Notes: generated from the sequence alone by a model not told the origin. A DNA stretch of 41,505 bases from an uncultured Clostridia bacterium (GCA_947037025.1 CAMQSU010000013.1:1-41505); one strand, 5' to 3'. Counted from the stretch's first letter, positions 33,181-41,505 are shown. Program-made: numbers and translations.

Positions 33181-34011
33181 TTGAAAGGTTATAAAATATC
33201 TATACATCCACTATATTTTGCACTTTTGCTTTACTATGTAATCATTGGCAAAATATGGATGTTTGCATGTTATTTTGTAGCCGTAATGTTGCATGAGGCA
33301 GCACATGCTTTTGCTGGTCGATATTGCGGTTATGAAATGAAGAAAATTGTTTTAATGCCGTATGGAGCAATGATTTATGGCGGAGAAAAATTTCGTGATA
33401 AAGAAGGCTTGAAAATTGCTATTGCAGGCCCACTTTCAAGTGGACTATGTGCCTTATTAACGTTGTCAGTTTGCTGGATTGTCCCTGAGTTATATGACAG
33501 TCTAAGTGATTTTCTCTCGGCAAATATTATGCTATTAGTGCTAAATCTTTTGCCATGTTTTCCACTTGATGGAGCGCGAATAGTTTTGGCATTATTTACC
33601 AATAAAATGAAAGCATTATTTATACTAAAAATACTCGGTATTTTAGTAAGTGTTATAATGATTGCTTTTGGTATTGCAAGCTTTTGGTTTGTGCCGAATA
33701 TCACTTTAATTTCAACGGGTGCATTTATATTAATTGGTGCATTGTTTGGCAGTAAAAAGGAAGAGTATTATTTTGTTGCAAGCAAGATGAGTTATGCTAA
33801 AGATTATGTGCATGGAGTGACGGAGCGGTGTATAAATGTTAGCATAGAAATGCGTGTGTATATTTTGCTCAGATACGTATCTGATAAGTATATTACAACA
33901 TTCAAAATTGTTGATAAAAGCGGCACTAGCATAATGGATTTTAGTGAAGTTGATGTTCAAAATTTTATACTTAAAAGCAATCCAAGCACTAAGATAAGTG
34001 AGATTATTTAG
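33181..34011 (+). CDS. spoIVFB: M50 intramembrane metalloprotease, SpoIVFB family
   Basis: A 276-residue multi-pass membrane protein. The zinc motif HEAAH lies in the second helix (about residues 38-42), and the third zinc ligand in NLLPCFPLDGARI (about residues 121-133). SpoIVFB cleaves the pro-sequence from sigma-K in the mother cell. The about 75-residue cytoplasmic tail (VSDKYITTFKIVDKSGTSI) looks CBS-like, as in family members. The start is probably TTG 33181: an in-frame stop lies at 33163-33165, no ATG is near, and the resulting N-terminus aligns with the family. It has no good ribosome binding site, so coupling to the gene 11 bases upstream is likely. Confidence 0.88.
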   Translation: MKGYKISIHPLYFALLLYYVIIGKIWMFACYFVAVMLHEAAHAFAGRYCGYEMKKIVLMPYGAMIYGGEKFRDKEGLKIAIAGPLSSGLCALLTLSVCWIVPELYDSLSDFLSANIMLLVLNLLPCFPLDGARIVLALFTNKMKALFILKILGILVSVIMIAFGIASFWFVPNITLISTGAFILIGALFGSKKEEYYFVASKMSYAKDYVHGVTERCINVSIEMRVYILLRYVSDKYITTFKIVDKSGTSIMDFSEVDVQNFILKSNPSTKISEII

Positions 34012-34040
34012 GCGACCTATTAAATTATGGTCGTCTTTTT
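34011..34040 (+). terminator. Terminator overlapping the end of spoIVFB
   Basis: GGCGACC (34011-34017) pairs with GGTCGTC (34029-34035, one G-U) and runs into TTTTT. The first stem base is the last base of the stop codon. Confidence 0.75.
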
Positions 34041-34184
34041 CATTTAAAAAAATGATTTTTAATATATAAAGGGTGATTTAGCAAAATTTTATTACTTATT
34101 TATGCAATATAGTTAAGGTTAAAATTGCAAATATACCATAAAAGCAATAATTGCGACCTTTTATTAATCAATATGATTATATGG

Positions 34185-34213
34185 TTGATAATATATCGTT
34201 AATATGTTATAAT
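34185..34213 (+). promoter_or_regulatory. sigma-A promoter with extended -10 for the glk operon
   Basis: TTGATA (34185-34190), a 17-base spacer ending TGT, and TATAAT (34208-34213), 28 bases before the glucokinase start. Confidence 0.8.
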
Positions 34214-34241
34214 AAATTGATTAAATTTTAAGAGGTGTAAT

Positions 34242-35186
34242 ATGTATTACGTAGGAATTGATATTGGCGGAATGAGCATAAAAATTGGCTTAGTCAGTTG
34301 TGACGGTAAAATTATTAATAATAGAGCAATAGCTACTAATAGCGAGCTTGGGTATGAAGACATGATCAAAAGATCAGCAGACCTTGTATTTGAACTATGC
34401 CGCGAAAGCGGAATCAAAGCTGACTCAATAATAGGAATAGGAGTAGGAATTCCGGGGACTGCTGACAGCGGGACTGGCATTGCGACTTCTGCTGTAAATA
34501 TTGGTTGGAAAAACATTCCAGTTGCTGAGGAATTTAGCAAGTATTTTGATGTGCCAATTATAATCTCTAATGATGCAAATTGTGCTGCATATGGTGAGCA
34601 AAAATTTGGAAGCGGAGCAGGTTTCAATGATATAGTATTTATCACTCTTGGAACAGGTGTCGGAAGTGGAATAATTTTAGATAAAAAACTTGTGCAAGGC
34701 TTTGCTTGTGCTGGTGCAGAAGCAGGACATATGGTGATACAAATTGATGGCGAGTTATGCAACTGTGGAAGATGCGGATGCTGGGAGCAATATGCCTCAG
34801 CAAGTGCGCTTATTAAACAAACAAAAATTGCTATGCAATCTTATCCATTTTCTAAGCTGCATTCAGTAGCAAGCAAGTACGGAATAATTAATGGAAGGAC
34901 AGCATTTATTGCTGCAAAAGAAGGAGATAATGTAGCGCAAACTTTAGTTGATACATATATTAAATACGTTGCAATAGGCCTTATAAATTTAGCGAATATT
35001 ATTCATCCTGAATCAATTATAATCGGCGGTGGAATTTCTCATGAAGGTGATCTTTTTATTAAGCCACTTCAAAAGTATATGGATAATAATTTTCATGCAA
35101 GCGGAATGTATCCAACAGTCAAAGTGGTTTGCGCTACACTCGGCAATGATGCAGGCATCATTGGCGCTGCTGCATTGGTGATGTAA
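34242..35186 (+). CDS. glk: ROK-family glucokinase
   Basis: A 314-residue ROK-family sugar kinase, typical length. The ATP motif GIDIGGMSIKIGLV (residues 5-18), the sugar-site segment ISNDANCAAYGEQ with the catalytic Asp, TLGTGVGSGI, the ROK signature region and the zinc cluster CNCGRCGCWEQYAS are present. It most likely phosphorylates glucose on carbon 6. In this gene-rich context it could feed glycogen synthesis through phosphoglucomutase. RBS AAGAGGTG precedes the ATG. The radical SAM gene starts 1 base after the stop, so the kinase is first in a long operon into which it seems to have been inserted. Confidence 0.9.
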   Translation: MYYVGIDIGGMSIKIGLVSCDGKIINNRAIATNSELGYEDMIKRSADLVFELCRESGIKADSIIGIGVGIPGTADSGTGIATSAVNIGWKNIPVAEEFSKYFDVPIIISNDANCAAYGEQKFGSGAGFNDIVFITLGTGVGSGIILDKKLVQGFACAGAEAGHMVIQIDGELCNCGRCGCWEQYASASALIKQTKIAMQSYPFSKLHSVASKYGIINGRTAFIAAKEGDNVAQTLVDTYIKYVAIGLINLANIIHPESIIIGGGISHEGDLFIKPLQKYMDNNFHASGMYPTVKVVCATLGNDAGIIGAAALVM

Positions 35187-35187
35187 T

Positions 35188-36984
35188 ATGGATAAGAGAT
35201 TACAAAAGATTTTAACATCAGTAGAAAAACCCGCAAGATATGTAGGCGGAGAATTTAATATGCCTGATATGGACAAGCCTTGTGAGTCAAGGCTATGTTT
35301 GTGCTTTCCGGAAATATACGAAATGGGAATGAGCAACATTGGCATGAGGATACTATATCATATGTTAAATGATATGGATAACATTATTTGCGAGCGATGT
35401 TTTGCACCATTTATTGACTTTGGAAACGAGCTTTCAAAAGAGGGTGTTCCACTATTTTCGCTTGACACACACAAGCCTTTAACGGAGTTTGATATCGTAG
35501 GATTTTCGATTGGATATGAAATGCTATATACAAATGTTTTGTATATGTTAGATCTTGCTGGAATACCGTTTAGGGCGGCAGACAGAGTGAGTTTAGATAT
35601 GCCAATTTTAATTGCTGGAGGGCCTTGCGTCGTAAACCCTGAACCATTTGCGGAAGTCTTTGATGCTATCATGATAGGTGAGGGTGAGGTAAACTTAAAG
35701 CAGTTCACAATTCTTTATAACGAATATAAATTAGCAGGTAAATCACGTGCTGATTTCCTTGCTGCAGCGGGCAAAATTGATGGCGTATATATACCTAGTT
35801 TCATTACTCCAATTTATGAAAATGGCAAACTTATGCCGTTTAATACAACTGTCAAAAGGGCAATAGTGCCTGATTTAGACAGTGCATATTTCCCTACAAA
35901 AATACTTGTACCAAACATAGAGATAACACATGATAGAGCTGTGCTTGAATTATATCGAGGCTGTAATAACGGCTGCAGATTTTGTCAAGCATGCTTTTTT
36001 TATAGACCAATTCGCAGCAGAAAGTTAGACACTTTGCTAGAGCTAGGTAGTGATTTAGTTGCACAAACAGGGTATGATGAGTTATCCCTTTCAAGCCTAT
36101 CTACTAGTGATTATTATGCACTTGATGAGTTGATAACAGGACTAAAATCTGGTGTATGCAGCAGTACTGTTAAGTTATGTATGCCATCACTTAGACTAGA
36201 TACTTATAAGGAAGATTTTATGGGTAAAGGTCGTCTTGGTTCAATCACATTTGCACCCGAAGCAGGTAGCCAAAGATTGCGTGATGTTATAAATAAAAAC
36301 ATTTCTGATGATGATATAAGAAACACTATTAAGGCTGCAATTGAGCGTGGGTATAGAGGGTTTAAGTTATATTTCATGATAGGATTACCAACGGAAACTG
36401 ATGAGGATCTTGATGGAATTATCAGTATTGTGCAGCTAATTCGTGACATGGCAAAAGAGTTCAGTCAGCAAAAGCGACCAATTAATATCACTGTTGCAAC
36501 TAACGTATTTATCCCGAAACCTCTTACACCATTTCAGTGGGAAAGACAAGTAAGTCGTGAAGAAATGTACTACAAGCAAGACTACTTAAAGCAAAGACTT
36601 CAACATATTCGTAACGTACGATACAACTATCATAGTGCATCGGTTAGTATGATTGAAGCAGTGCTTGCAAGGGGAGATAGACGGTTGCTTCCGGTTATAG
36701 AAAAAGCTTACGAGTTAGGCGCTAAGTTTGATGGTTGGTCAGAGTATTTCGAGTTTAGAACATGGCAGAAAGCATTTGATGAGTGCGGTATTGGCATGGA
36801 TGAGTATATGCGAGAATGGGGTGAGTCAGAAGTGTTGCCATGGGGATTTATTGATCATGGTGTAACTGACAAATACTTACTCAGCGAAAGGCATAAGTCT
36901 CAAGAAGCAGCCGTAACTGCTGCTTGCCATGATGGAGATTGCCGCAATTGCGGAGCAAATAAATTAGGTAGGTGCTTCAAGTGA
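35188..36984 (+). CDS. Radical SAM protein, TIGR03960 family
   Basis: A 598-residue radical SAM protein. An N-terminal Rossmann-like, B12-binding-type region comes first (about residues 30-190, LCLCFPEIYEMGMSNIGMRIL). The 4Fe-4S motif is YRGCNNGCRFCQA (C-x3-C-x2-C) near residue 255. The barrel has the segments TFAPEAGSQRLRDVINKN and KLYFMIGLPTETDEDL. A cysteine-rich end closes it (CHDGDCRNCGANKLGRC). The family is always near a TIGR03936 protein, often fused to it, and beside rng; its reaction is unknown, with RNA or ribosome modification a plausible guess. It overlaps the next gene by GTGA. Confidence 0.9.
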   Translation: MDKRLQKILTSVEKPARYVGGEFNMPDMDKPCESRLCLCFPEIYEMGMSNIGMRILYHMLNDMDNIICERCFAPFIDFGNELSKEGVPLFSLDTHKPLTEFDIVGFSIGYEMLYTNVLYMLDLAGIPFRAADRVSLDMPILIAGGPCVVNPEPFAEVFDAIMIGEGEVNLKQFTILYNEYKLAGKSRADFLAAAGKIDGVYIPSFITPIYENGKLMPFNTTVKRAIVPDLDSAYFPTKILVPNIEITHDRAVLELYRGCNNGCRFCQACFFYRPIRSRKLDTLLELGSDLVAQTGYDELSLSSLSTSDYYALDELITGLKSGVCSSTVKLCMPSLRLDTYKEDFMGKGRLGSITFAPEAGSQRLRDVINKNISDDDIRNTIKAAIERGYRGFKLYFMIGLPTETDEDLDGIISIVQLIRDMAKEFSQQKRPINITVATNVFIPKPLTPFQWERQVSREEMYYKQDYLKQRLQHIRNVRYNYHSASVSMIEAVLARGDRRLLPVIEKAYELGAKFDGWSEYFEFRTWQKAFDECGIGMDEYMREWGESEVLPWGFIDHGVTDKYLLSERHKSQEAAVTAACHDGDCRNCGANKLGRCFK

Positions 36985-37652
36985 AAATAATTAAACACAT
37001 TAAAAAAGATAGCATTTCGCTAGTATCGCACATTGACACAATGCGAGTATTGCAAAGGACATTGGTCAGAGCGAATATAATAGTCAAGTTTTCTGAAGGA
37101 TACAATCCGCATCCAGTTACATACACATCGCATCCTTTGCCGTTAGGCGTGCTTAGCGAGTGCGAATATTTTGTAATGTCGAATGATGATATGACATCGG
37201 AGCAAGTTTTAGAGCAGTTTAATAATAGCGTTCCAAGCGGAATGAAAGGCATGTACTGTACATCACTTGAAAAAAATCCTAATCTTTGTGCAAAAGTCAA
37301 TTTATGCGAATATTTTGCACCTACACCGGTTGCGATTAAGTATAAAGATGAGCTTGAAGCATATTCAAAACTAGATACTCACGAGATAACATTCAATTTT
37401 AAAGGTGCTATGAAAACGCAAGATATAGCACCGCTAATATACGATATAAAAGTCACTGAACAAGGTATTTACTTTACCATTTCAACAGGAAACCCTAACC
37501 TAAGACCAGATAGGCTAACTACTGATATGATGACAAAGTACCCGCTAGAAATCGGCACGAATGAAACAGTAAGAGTTAATCAATTTATTAAAACTGAGGA
37601 TACAATAATTACTGTTGATGAGTACATAGCAAGTCTTGCAATTAGTGATTAA
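36981..37652 (+). CDS. TIGR03936 / DUF2344 protein, partner of the radical SAM protein
   Basis: A 223-residue protein. The conserved N-terminal pattern LVSHIDTMRVLQRTLVRAN and FSEGYNPHP (residues 14-51) identify the family, which occurs as the C-terminal part of fused TIGR03960 proteins or as the next gene. The start is GTG 36981, overlapping the radical SAM stop by 4 bases, with AGGTAGG 8 bases before; GTG 36972 is a weaker alternative. Function is unknown, but strict pairing implies one complex or pathway with the radical SAM protein. Confidence 0.88.
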   Translation: MKIIKHIKKDSISLVSHIDTMRVLQRTLVRANIIVKFSEGYNPHPVTYTSHPLPLGVLSECEYFVMSNDDMTSEQVLEQFNNSVPSGMKGMYCTSLEKNPNLCAKVNLCEYFAPTPVAIKYKDELEAYSKLDTHEITFNFKGAMKTQDIAPLIYDIKVTEQGIYFTISTGNPNLRPDRLTTDMMTKYPLEIGTNETVRVNQFIKTEDTIITVDEYIASLAISD

Positions 37653-37731
37653 TTGTCTATAAATTGTGCCTAAAAACACAAAACATAGGCAATGCAGCAA
37701 AATAATTTTTAAGGATAAGGGGAATTATCTA

Positions 37732-39231
37732 ATGAAAAATATATTAATTGACACTAGCAATCTAGGGACGCGAGTATGCGCAGTAGAGGACGGAATACTT
37801 GAGGAATTTTCTATTGAGCAGAATAGTGAAGAAAAATTTGTTGGCAATATATACAAGGGTAAAGTCGTAAATGTCCTTAAAGGGATGCAGGCTGCATTTG
37901 TTGATATTGGGCTAGAGAAAAATGGTTTTTTGTATGGTGGGGATATGTGTGTAGATGGCAAACTTGTATCGCATAACGGCACAAATGCGCCGATTGATTT
38001 ACCGCTAAACCCTGGTGACATTATTATGTGTCAAGTGCTAAAAGAGCAGTTTGGCAGCAAGGGACCAAGGCTTACAATGAACATTTCTCTACCGGGCAGA
38101 GTGCTTGTAATGTCACCGCTTGTAAGTCATATTGCGATATCAAGAAAAATTAAGGATGAAGATAAACGCACCGCGCTAGACAAATTAGTTTGTTCAAGCA
38201 GGGCAAATGATGCGGGGTATATAATAAGGACAGAGGCGGAGGTTGCAACTGATGAGGAGTTGAAACTTGAGCTTGTGGAGCTTGAAGCTAGATGGGAAAA
38301 GATACAATATGATTATGAAAGATGCGGGCAATATGAGAAGTTGTACGGAGAGGATGATTTAGCAGTGCGGGCGGTAAGAGATTTCATAAATCATACAGTA
38401 GATAAAGTAATTGTGAATGATGTTGCGACATTAGAGATGATTAAAAGGGAGTTTGCTTATCTATATAGTAAGCGTCCGGAAATGTTTGAACATTATTCAG
38501 GAGTCGACTCACTAACAAATCATTATGGGCTAAACACACAGATTGATAAGTTGCTGCACAGGAATGTTGCATTGTCAAACGGTGCATATTTGGTAATAGA
38601 TAGGACGGAAGCGTTGACTGTTATTGATGTAAATACAGGCAAATATGTCGGCGAAAAAAACTTAGAAGATACAGTATTTGTAACTAATAAAATAGCTGCA
38701 AAGGAGATAGCAAGACAGATACGACTTCGCAATTTAGGAGGTATCATCATCATTGATTTTATTGATATGATGGATGATGCACATAAAGAGGAAGTGCTAT
38801 CAATACTAGAGCAAGAAACAGCTAGAGATAGACTTAAATGCACATTAGTTGGAATGAGCGGGCTTGGACTTGTACAAATCACAAGAAAAAAAATGCGTAA
38901 TATGATAGATGAAATGCTACTTCAGCCATGTCCATATTGTGAAGGAAACTCATACGTTCACGCAATAGAACACGTTGTAAATAGGATTAAAGATTATTTG
39001 CATGAGATATTCAAGGATGATACGATAGTAGCTGTAAAGTTGACCGTAAATCCTAATGTATATAGCAAGCTTTTTTCGCTAAATGTACTAGAGAAGGAAT
39101 TATGTCTAGAATGGGAAAATATTCGTATATACTTAATTCCTGACCCGCTTTGTCACATAGAAAAGTTCAATTGTGAGAGGATCAGGACTAGTATAATAAC
39201 ATTACCAGATAACGCAAAGTTACTGTATTAA
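37732..39231 (+). CDS. rng: Ribonuclease G/E
   Basis: A 499-residue RNase G-type endoribonuclease, which cleaves single-stranded RNA in rRNA and mRNA processing. An S1-like domain occupies about residues 35-120 (GKVVNVLKGMQAAFVDIG). The catalytic DNase I-like domain has both metal-binding aspartates, Asp299 in VIDVNTG and Asp342 in IIDFIDM. The zinc-link CPYC is at 400-403, needed for dimer or tetramer formation. It lacks the long C-terminal scaffold of Escherichia coli RNase E. ATG 37732 follows AAGGGG; an in-frame ATG at 37666 would add 22 residues not found in the family. It is the last gene of the glk operon. Confidence 0.96.
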   Translation: MKNILIDTSNLGTRVCAVEDGILEEFSIEQNSEEKFVGNIYKGKVVNVLKGMQAAFVDIGLEKNGFLYGGDMCVDGKLVSHNGTNAPIDLPLNPGDIIMCQVLKEQFGSKGPRLTMNISLPGRVLVMSPLVSHIAISRKIKDEDKRTALDKLVCSSRANDAGYIIRTEAEVATDEELKLELVELEARWEKIQYDYERCGQYEKLYGEDDLAVRAVRDFINHTVDKVIVNDVATLEMIKREFAYLYSKRPEMFEHYSGVDSLTNHYGLNTQIDKLLHRNVALSNGAYLVIDRTEALTVIDVNTGKYVGEKNLEDTVFVTNKIAAKEIARQIRLRNLGGIIIIDFIDMMDDAHKEEVLSILEQETARDRLKCTLVGMSGLGLVQITRKKMRNMIDEMLLQPCPYCEGNSYVHAIEHVVNRIKDYLHEIFKDDTIVAVKLTVNPNVYSKLFSLNVLEKELCLEWENIRIYLIPDPLCHIEKFNCERIRTSIITLPDNAKLLY

Positions 39232-39324
39232 AGGATAATTTATGCAATTTGTGCGAGTATGTATACAGTTTATCTATCAAAATGTTTTATTTTAATGATT
39301 CTTTATAAAATGTCACTAATTCAT

Positions 39325-39353
39325 TTGACAAAATCTCGGATATGTGATAACTT
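39325..39353 (+). promoter_or_regulatory. Promoter of rplU-prp-rpmA
   Basis: TTGACA (39325-39330), a 17-base spacer and TAACTT (39348-39353). The -10 box is imperfect. Confidence 0.5.
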
Positions 39354-39371
39354 AGTTATAGCCGCATAATA

Positions 39372-39432
39372 AAGGTTTTAAGAGCAAGCGATTGCCACCT
39401 GACTTAGCGAGACTGGTGAGAGGAGGTATGTT
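39372..39432 (+). promoter_or_regulatory. Putative L21 ribosomal protein leader
   Basis: The region just before rplU contains a small stem GCAA/TTGC (39384-39395), then CACC/GGTG (39396-39399 with 39415-39418), directly before AGGAGG. Position and layout match the L21 leader known in the 5' UTR of rplU-rpmA mRNAs of low-GC Gram-positives, believed to mediate autoregulation. Assignment rests on recall of that element, not on a covariance search. Confidence 0.55.
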
Positions 39433-39435
39433 TTT

Positions 39436-39741
39436 ATGTATGCAATAGTATTAACTGGTGGTAAACAATATAAAGTGGAGCAAAACTCTACTATAAAAGT
39501 TGAGAAACTAGATGTTAATGTTGGTGACAATATCGAGCTTGAAGTTTTAATGATTTCTGATAACGGTAAAGTGCTAATTGGTGCTGATGTAGCAAAGTCT
39601 GTAGTTAAAGCGGAAGTTTTATTACAAGACAGAGCTAGAAAAATCAACATCTATAAGTATAAAGCTAAAAAGAATGTTAGAAAGCGTCAAGGTCATCGTC
39701 AACCATTTACTGCTATTAAAATTATAACTTTAGAGGCGTAA
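39436..39741 (+). CDS. rplU: Ribosomal protein L21 (bL21)
   Basis: A 101-residue bL21 of the large subunit, full length. MYAIVLTGGKQYKVEQ opens the protein and the basic 23S-binding segment KAKKNVRKRQGHRQPFTAIKI closes it. AGGAGG is 9 bases before the ATG. It is the first gene of the compact rplU-prp-rpmA unit (5 bases to prp). Confidence 0.98.
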   Translation: MYAIVLTGGKQYKVEQNSTIKVEKLDVNVGDNIELEVLMISDNGKVLIGADVAKSVVKAEVLLQDRARKINIYKYKAKKNVRKRQGHRQPFTAIKIITLEA

Positions 39742-39746
39742 TTTTA

Positions 39747-40076
39747 ATGACTAAGATTAGAGTAGTAAAGCAAAACAATAGCATTGCCGAAGTGATATGT
39801 GATGGACACACTGGTTATGGTGTAGAAGGCGAGGATATCGTCTGTGCGGGGTTGTCTTGTATTATTCAGACTGCGATACTTGGGTTACTTAAGGTAGCAA
39901 AAGTAAAGTTGGACATGGATAGACGTGATAATGATGGTTATATCAGGTTCAAATTACCTGAGAATATGCCTGATAGTACTCGTACAGCAGTAGATATCAT
40001 TCTCGATACTATGCTACTAGGAGTCGCAGATCTTCATTTAGGATATAAAGATTTCATTGAATTGGAGGTACAATAG
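39747..40076 (+). CDS. prp: Ribosomal-processing cysteine protease Prp
   Basis: A 109-residue Prp protease (formerly YsxB/DUF464). The catalytic pair His21 and Cys33 is in DGHTGYG and [10 protein letters not shown]. Prp removes the N-terminal extension of L27 so that the ribosome can work. It sits between rplU and rpmA, as in Firmicutes generally. The stop codon precedes the rpmA start by 1 base. It is therefore matched to its substrate encoded immediately downstream. Confidence 0.95.
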   Translation: MTKIRVVKQNNSIAEVICDGHTGYGVEGEDIVCAGLSCIIQTAILGLLKVAKVKLDMDRRDNDGYIRFKLPENMPDSTRTAVDIILDTMLLGVADLHLGYKDFIELEVQ

Positions 40077-40077
40077 T

Positions 40078-40356
40078 ATGTTTATTAATATACAGTTATT
40101 CGCCCACAAGAAAGGTGTTGGTAGTTCAAGGAACGGCCGTGACAGTGCGTCTCAAAGATTAGGCGTTAAACGTTCGGACGGTCAGTTTGTTCCAGCTGGT
40201 AATATACTAGTTAGACAAAGAGGTACTAAATTCCACCCAGGTAAGAATGTAGGTATCGGAAAAGATGATACTTTATTCGCCTTAATTAGTGGCGTTGTTA
40301 AGTTTGAGAGAAAAGGCAAAACAAGGAAACAGGTTTCTGTTTACGCTGCTGAGTAA
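40078..40356 (+). CDS. rpmA: Ribosomal protein L27 (bL27) with cleavable N-terminus
   Basis: A 92-residue bL27. The first residues MFINIQLFA form the Firmicutes extension cut by Prp, leaving [14 protein letters not shown] at the peptidyl-transferase centre. GGAGG lies 9 bases before ATG 40078; an in-frame upstream TTG at 40057 would add seven non-conserved residues and is rejected. A terminator follows. The usual next gene, obgE, is not seen. Confidence 0.97.
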   Translation: MFINIQLFAHKKGVGSSRNGRDSASQRLGVKRSDGQFVPAGNILVRQRGTKFHPGKNVGIGKDDTLFALISGVVKFERKGKTRKQVSVYAAE

Positions 40357-40379
40357 TCAACTTATTAATTTTAAATATT

Positions 40380-40411
40380 AAACACTTATCTTTAGATAGG
40401 TGTTTTTTTTA
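40380..40411 (+). terminator. Terminator after rpmA
   Basis: AACACTTATC (40381-40390) pairs with GATAGGTGTT (40395-40404, one G-U) around TTTA, followed by TTTTTT. Confidence 0.85.
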
Positions 40412-40430
40412 TGCCAAATATAAAGTATTA

Positions 40431-40520
40431 TAAAATAGCATGCTGACAAGCATTTATAACATGCAAATTTTTTTCTAAAATAGCATGCTGACAAGCATTT
40501 ATAACATGCAAATTTTTTTC
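40431..40520. repeat. Perfect 45-base tandem direct repeat, two copies
   Basis: Units 40431-40475 and 40476-40520 are identical, and a third begins with TAAAA. Each contains ATGCT-GACA-AGCAT (a small hairpin), a possible longer GCATG/CATGC pairing, and ends in AAATTTTTTTC, so each unit looks like a terminator. The gap 40357-40623 holds no gene. Confidence 0.9.
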
Positions 40521-40623
40521 TAAAAAAGCAACAAGTTATAATAACTTAAATCATTCAAGTCATATCTACATTACATAATATTGAAAGGTGTCGCATATAT
40601 TATATAATAGTTAGGAGGTAGAT

Positions 40624-41505
40624 ATGAAGTTAGTAGTAATTAAAGGGGAAATTTCAGGTAGTATAATTATAGGTAAAACTATCAAAATTAAGCTTAACAG
40701 AAAAGTATTAGGCGGTGAAGTTATACTTGCAAGTAGCGATAATATGAGGTTGTATTCTATTGATAGTGATAATATTGATGTTTCATGCAACTTTGAAGTA
40801 GATAGATGTATGATAATGAATAGTGATGGTAAAATGATTGGTTACGGATCTGAGATTGGAAAAGTTAATCGATCAGCCATGCTTGATGCTTATTATAAGG
40901 TTAAAAACAGCACAACAAGTTGTAATAATTTTGATGATAATCAATCAGATAACACTAACTTATTAGTAGAAAAAGCTAGTACTACAGCTACTAAAGTAGT
41001 AATTGAATCAAGCGTTATGCATGCAGATTTGATTGATAACAAAACTGCTAATGCAGAGAATCAAGCAACTGATTTGCAAGAAAATACACATCTTGATTAT
41101 GTTAATTCTAGTGAATTTAAACACGAAAATAAGGATGCAAACACGACTAAAGTTAGAGAAGGAATATATATCAAGCCTGATGATAATTACGAAAATGCAG
41201 TGCAATTTGCTAGTAAAATAATGAAATCAAAGGAAAAGAAGATTGAAATTAATGCTGAATTTTATGCTACTATTTATAACGATATAAATTCATTATTTGA
41301 TATCTATCCGCACAATATTGAGCTTGAAGAAGTGGTGTTTGACTCTACTTGGGTTAATATAGAAAGTGATAATGGTAGTGAGTATTCTGTTGGGGTAATC
41401 AATGATGATGGAGTGCCGTCCGTCATTGTTTATGGTGTTTTTAAAGAAACATATGTTGATGAGCGAGGTACAATGAAAGGTTACGAGTGGTTGCCATTAG
41501 ACAAA
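40624..41505 (+). CDS. Unrecognised protein, incomplete at window end
   Basis: The frame is open for all 294 codons to the window edge, with AGGAGG just before the ATG. The N-terminal about 95 residues look like a compact beta-rich domain (LVVIKGEISGSIIIG... then CMIMNSDGKMIGYGSEIGKV). Residues 96-175 are a low-complexity Asn/Asp/Thr/Glu linker. A second folded part starts near 180 (REGIYIKPDDNYENAVQFA) and contains WVNIES and, near the edge, VIVYGVFKET and EWLPLD. The last piece resembles a domain seen in uncharacterised clostridial proteins (CYGVPG...WxPLD type), an impression only. No membrane segment or signal peptide is seen. Confidence 0.7.
   Translation, partial: MKLVVIKGEISGSIIIGKTIKIKLNRKVLGGEVILASSDNMRLYSIDSDNIDVSCNFEVDRCMIMNSDGKMIGYGSEIGKVNRSAMLDAYYKVKNSTTSCNNFDDNQSDNTNLLVEKASTTATKVVIESSVMHADLIDNKTANAENQATDLQENTHLDYVNSSEFKHENKDANTTKVREGIYIKPDDNYENAVQFASKIMKSKEKKIEINAEFYATIYNDINSLFDIYPHNIELEEVVFDSTWVNIESDNGSEYSVGVINDDGVPSVIVYGVFKETYVDERGTMKGYEWLPLDK

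Noticed and set aside
40431..40520. CRISPR array
   Set aside because: Two identical 45-base units with no spacer between them; each is terminator-like.
40581..40608. Promoter TTGAAA-16-TATAAT before the last gene
   Set aside because: The implied transcript start near 40615 falls inside the AGGAGG site at 40613-40618, so the mRNA would lack a full ribosome binding site.

Overview
The window is AT-rich DNA from an endospore-forming, low-GC Gram-positive bacterium, most likely an uncultured Clostridia lineage. This rests on spoIVA, a gerABC operon, a SpoIVFB-type protease, a GlgC/GlgD pair, L27 with a cleavable N-terminus next to Prp, and AGGAGG-type ribosome binding sites. There is no CRISPR array, transposase, phage gene or obvious island. 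Apart from the cut-off tRNA gene and the cut-off last gene, the genes look intact.

Layout. (1) 1-3.7 kb: the 5' part of a tRNA-Ser(GCU), a membrane-anchored SGNH hydrolase, a LUD-domain protein, and spoIVA behind a sigma-E-like promoter. (2) 3.9-13.4 kb: a complete glycogen locus, glgB / glgC-glgD-glgA / glgP, in three transcription units. GlgA carries an unusual Ala/Lys/Pro repeat extension and GlgP a Lys/Ala-rich tail. (3) 13.4-16.6 kb: an array of TGGATAA palindromes, a minus-strand acyltransferase-like membrane protein, an unknown membrane protein, a candidate small RNA, an XRE regulator and a small unknown gene. (4) 16.7-22.8 kb: gerA-gerB-gerC and a KtrB/KtrA potassium uptake pair. (5) 23-27 kb: leuS-serS on the minus strand behind a perfect consensus promoter. 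(6) 27.1-29.7 kb: a condensation/acyltransferase-fold protein with a DUF6320-like membrane partner, followed by a triplicated gene end plus terminator and a cluster of DnaA-box-like motifs. (7) 29.8-41.5 kb: the widely conserved Clostridia block maf - mreB - minD - minE - spoIVFB - radical SAM (TIGR03960) - TIGR03936 - rng - rplU - prp - rpmA. A ROK glucokinase is inserted and mreC, mreD and minC are absent. The window ends inside an unrecognised gene.

How the parts fit. The glycogen genes cover ADP-glucose synthesis (GlgC/GlgD), chain elongation (GlgA), branching (GlgB) and phosphorolysis (GlgP). The ROK kinase could supply glucose-6-phosphate. Glycogen storage and sporulation genes lie side by side, as is common in clostridia that build reserves before sporulating. 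Both genes here that are expected in the mother-cell sigma-E regulon (spoIVA and spoIVFB) are preceded by similar candidate sigma-E boxes with identical 14-base spacing.

Most interesting non-standard items: the repeat extension on GlgA matched by a similar tail on GlgP; two separate clusters of TTATCCAC/GTGGATAA motifs far from any dnaA gene; the triplicated gene end with its terminator; a candidate 0.14-kb structured RNA; a 77-residue membrane protein in the position where SpoIVFA would be expected; and a GerC without a lipobox cysteine.
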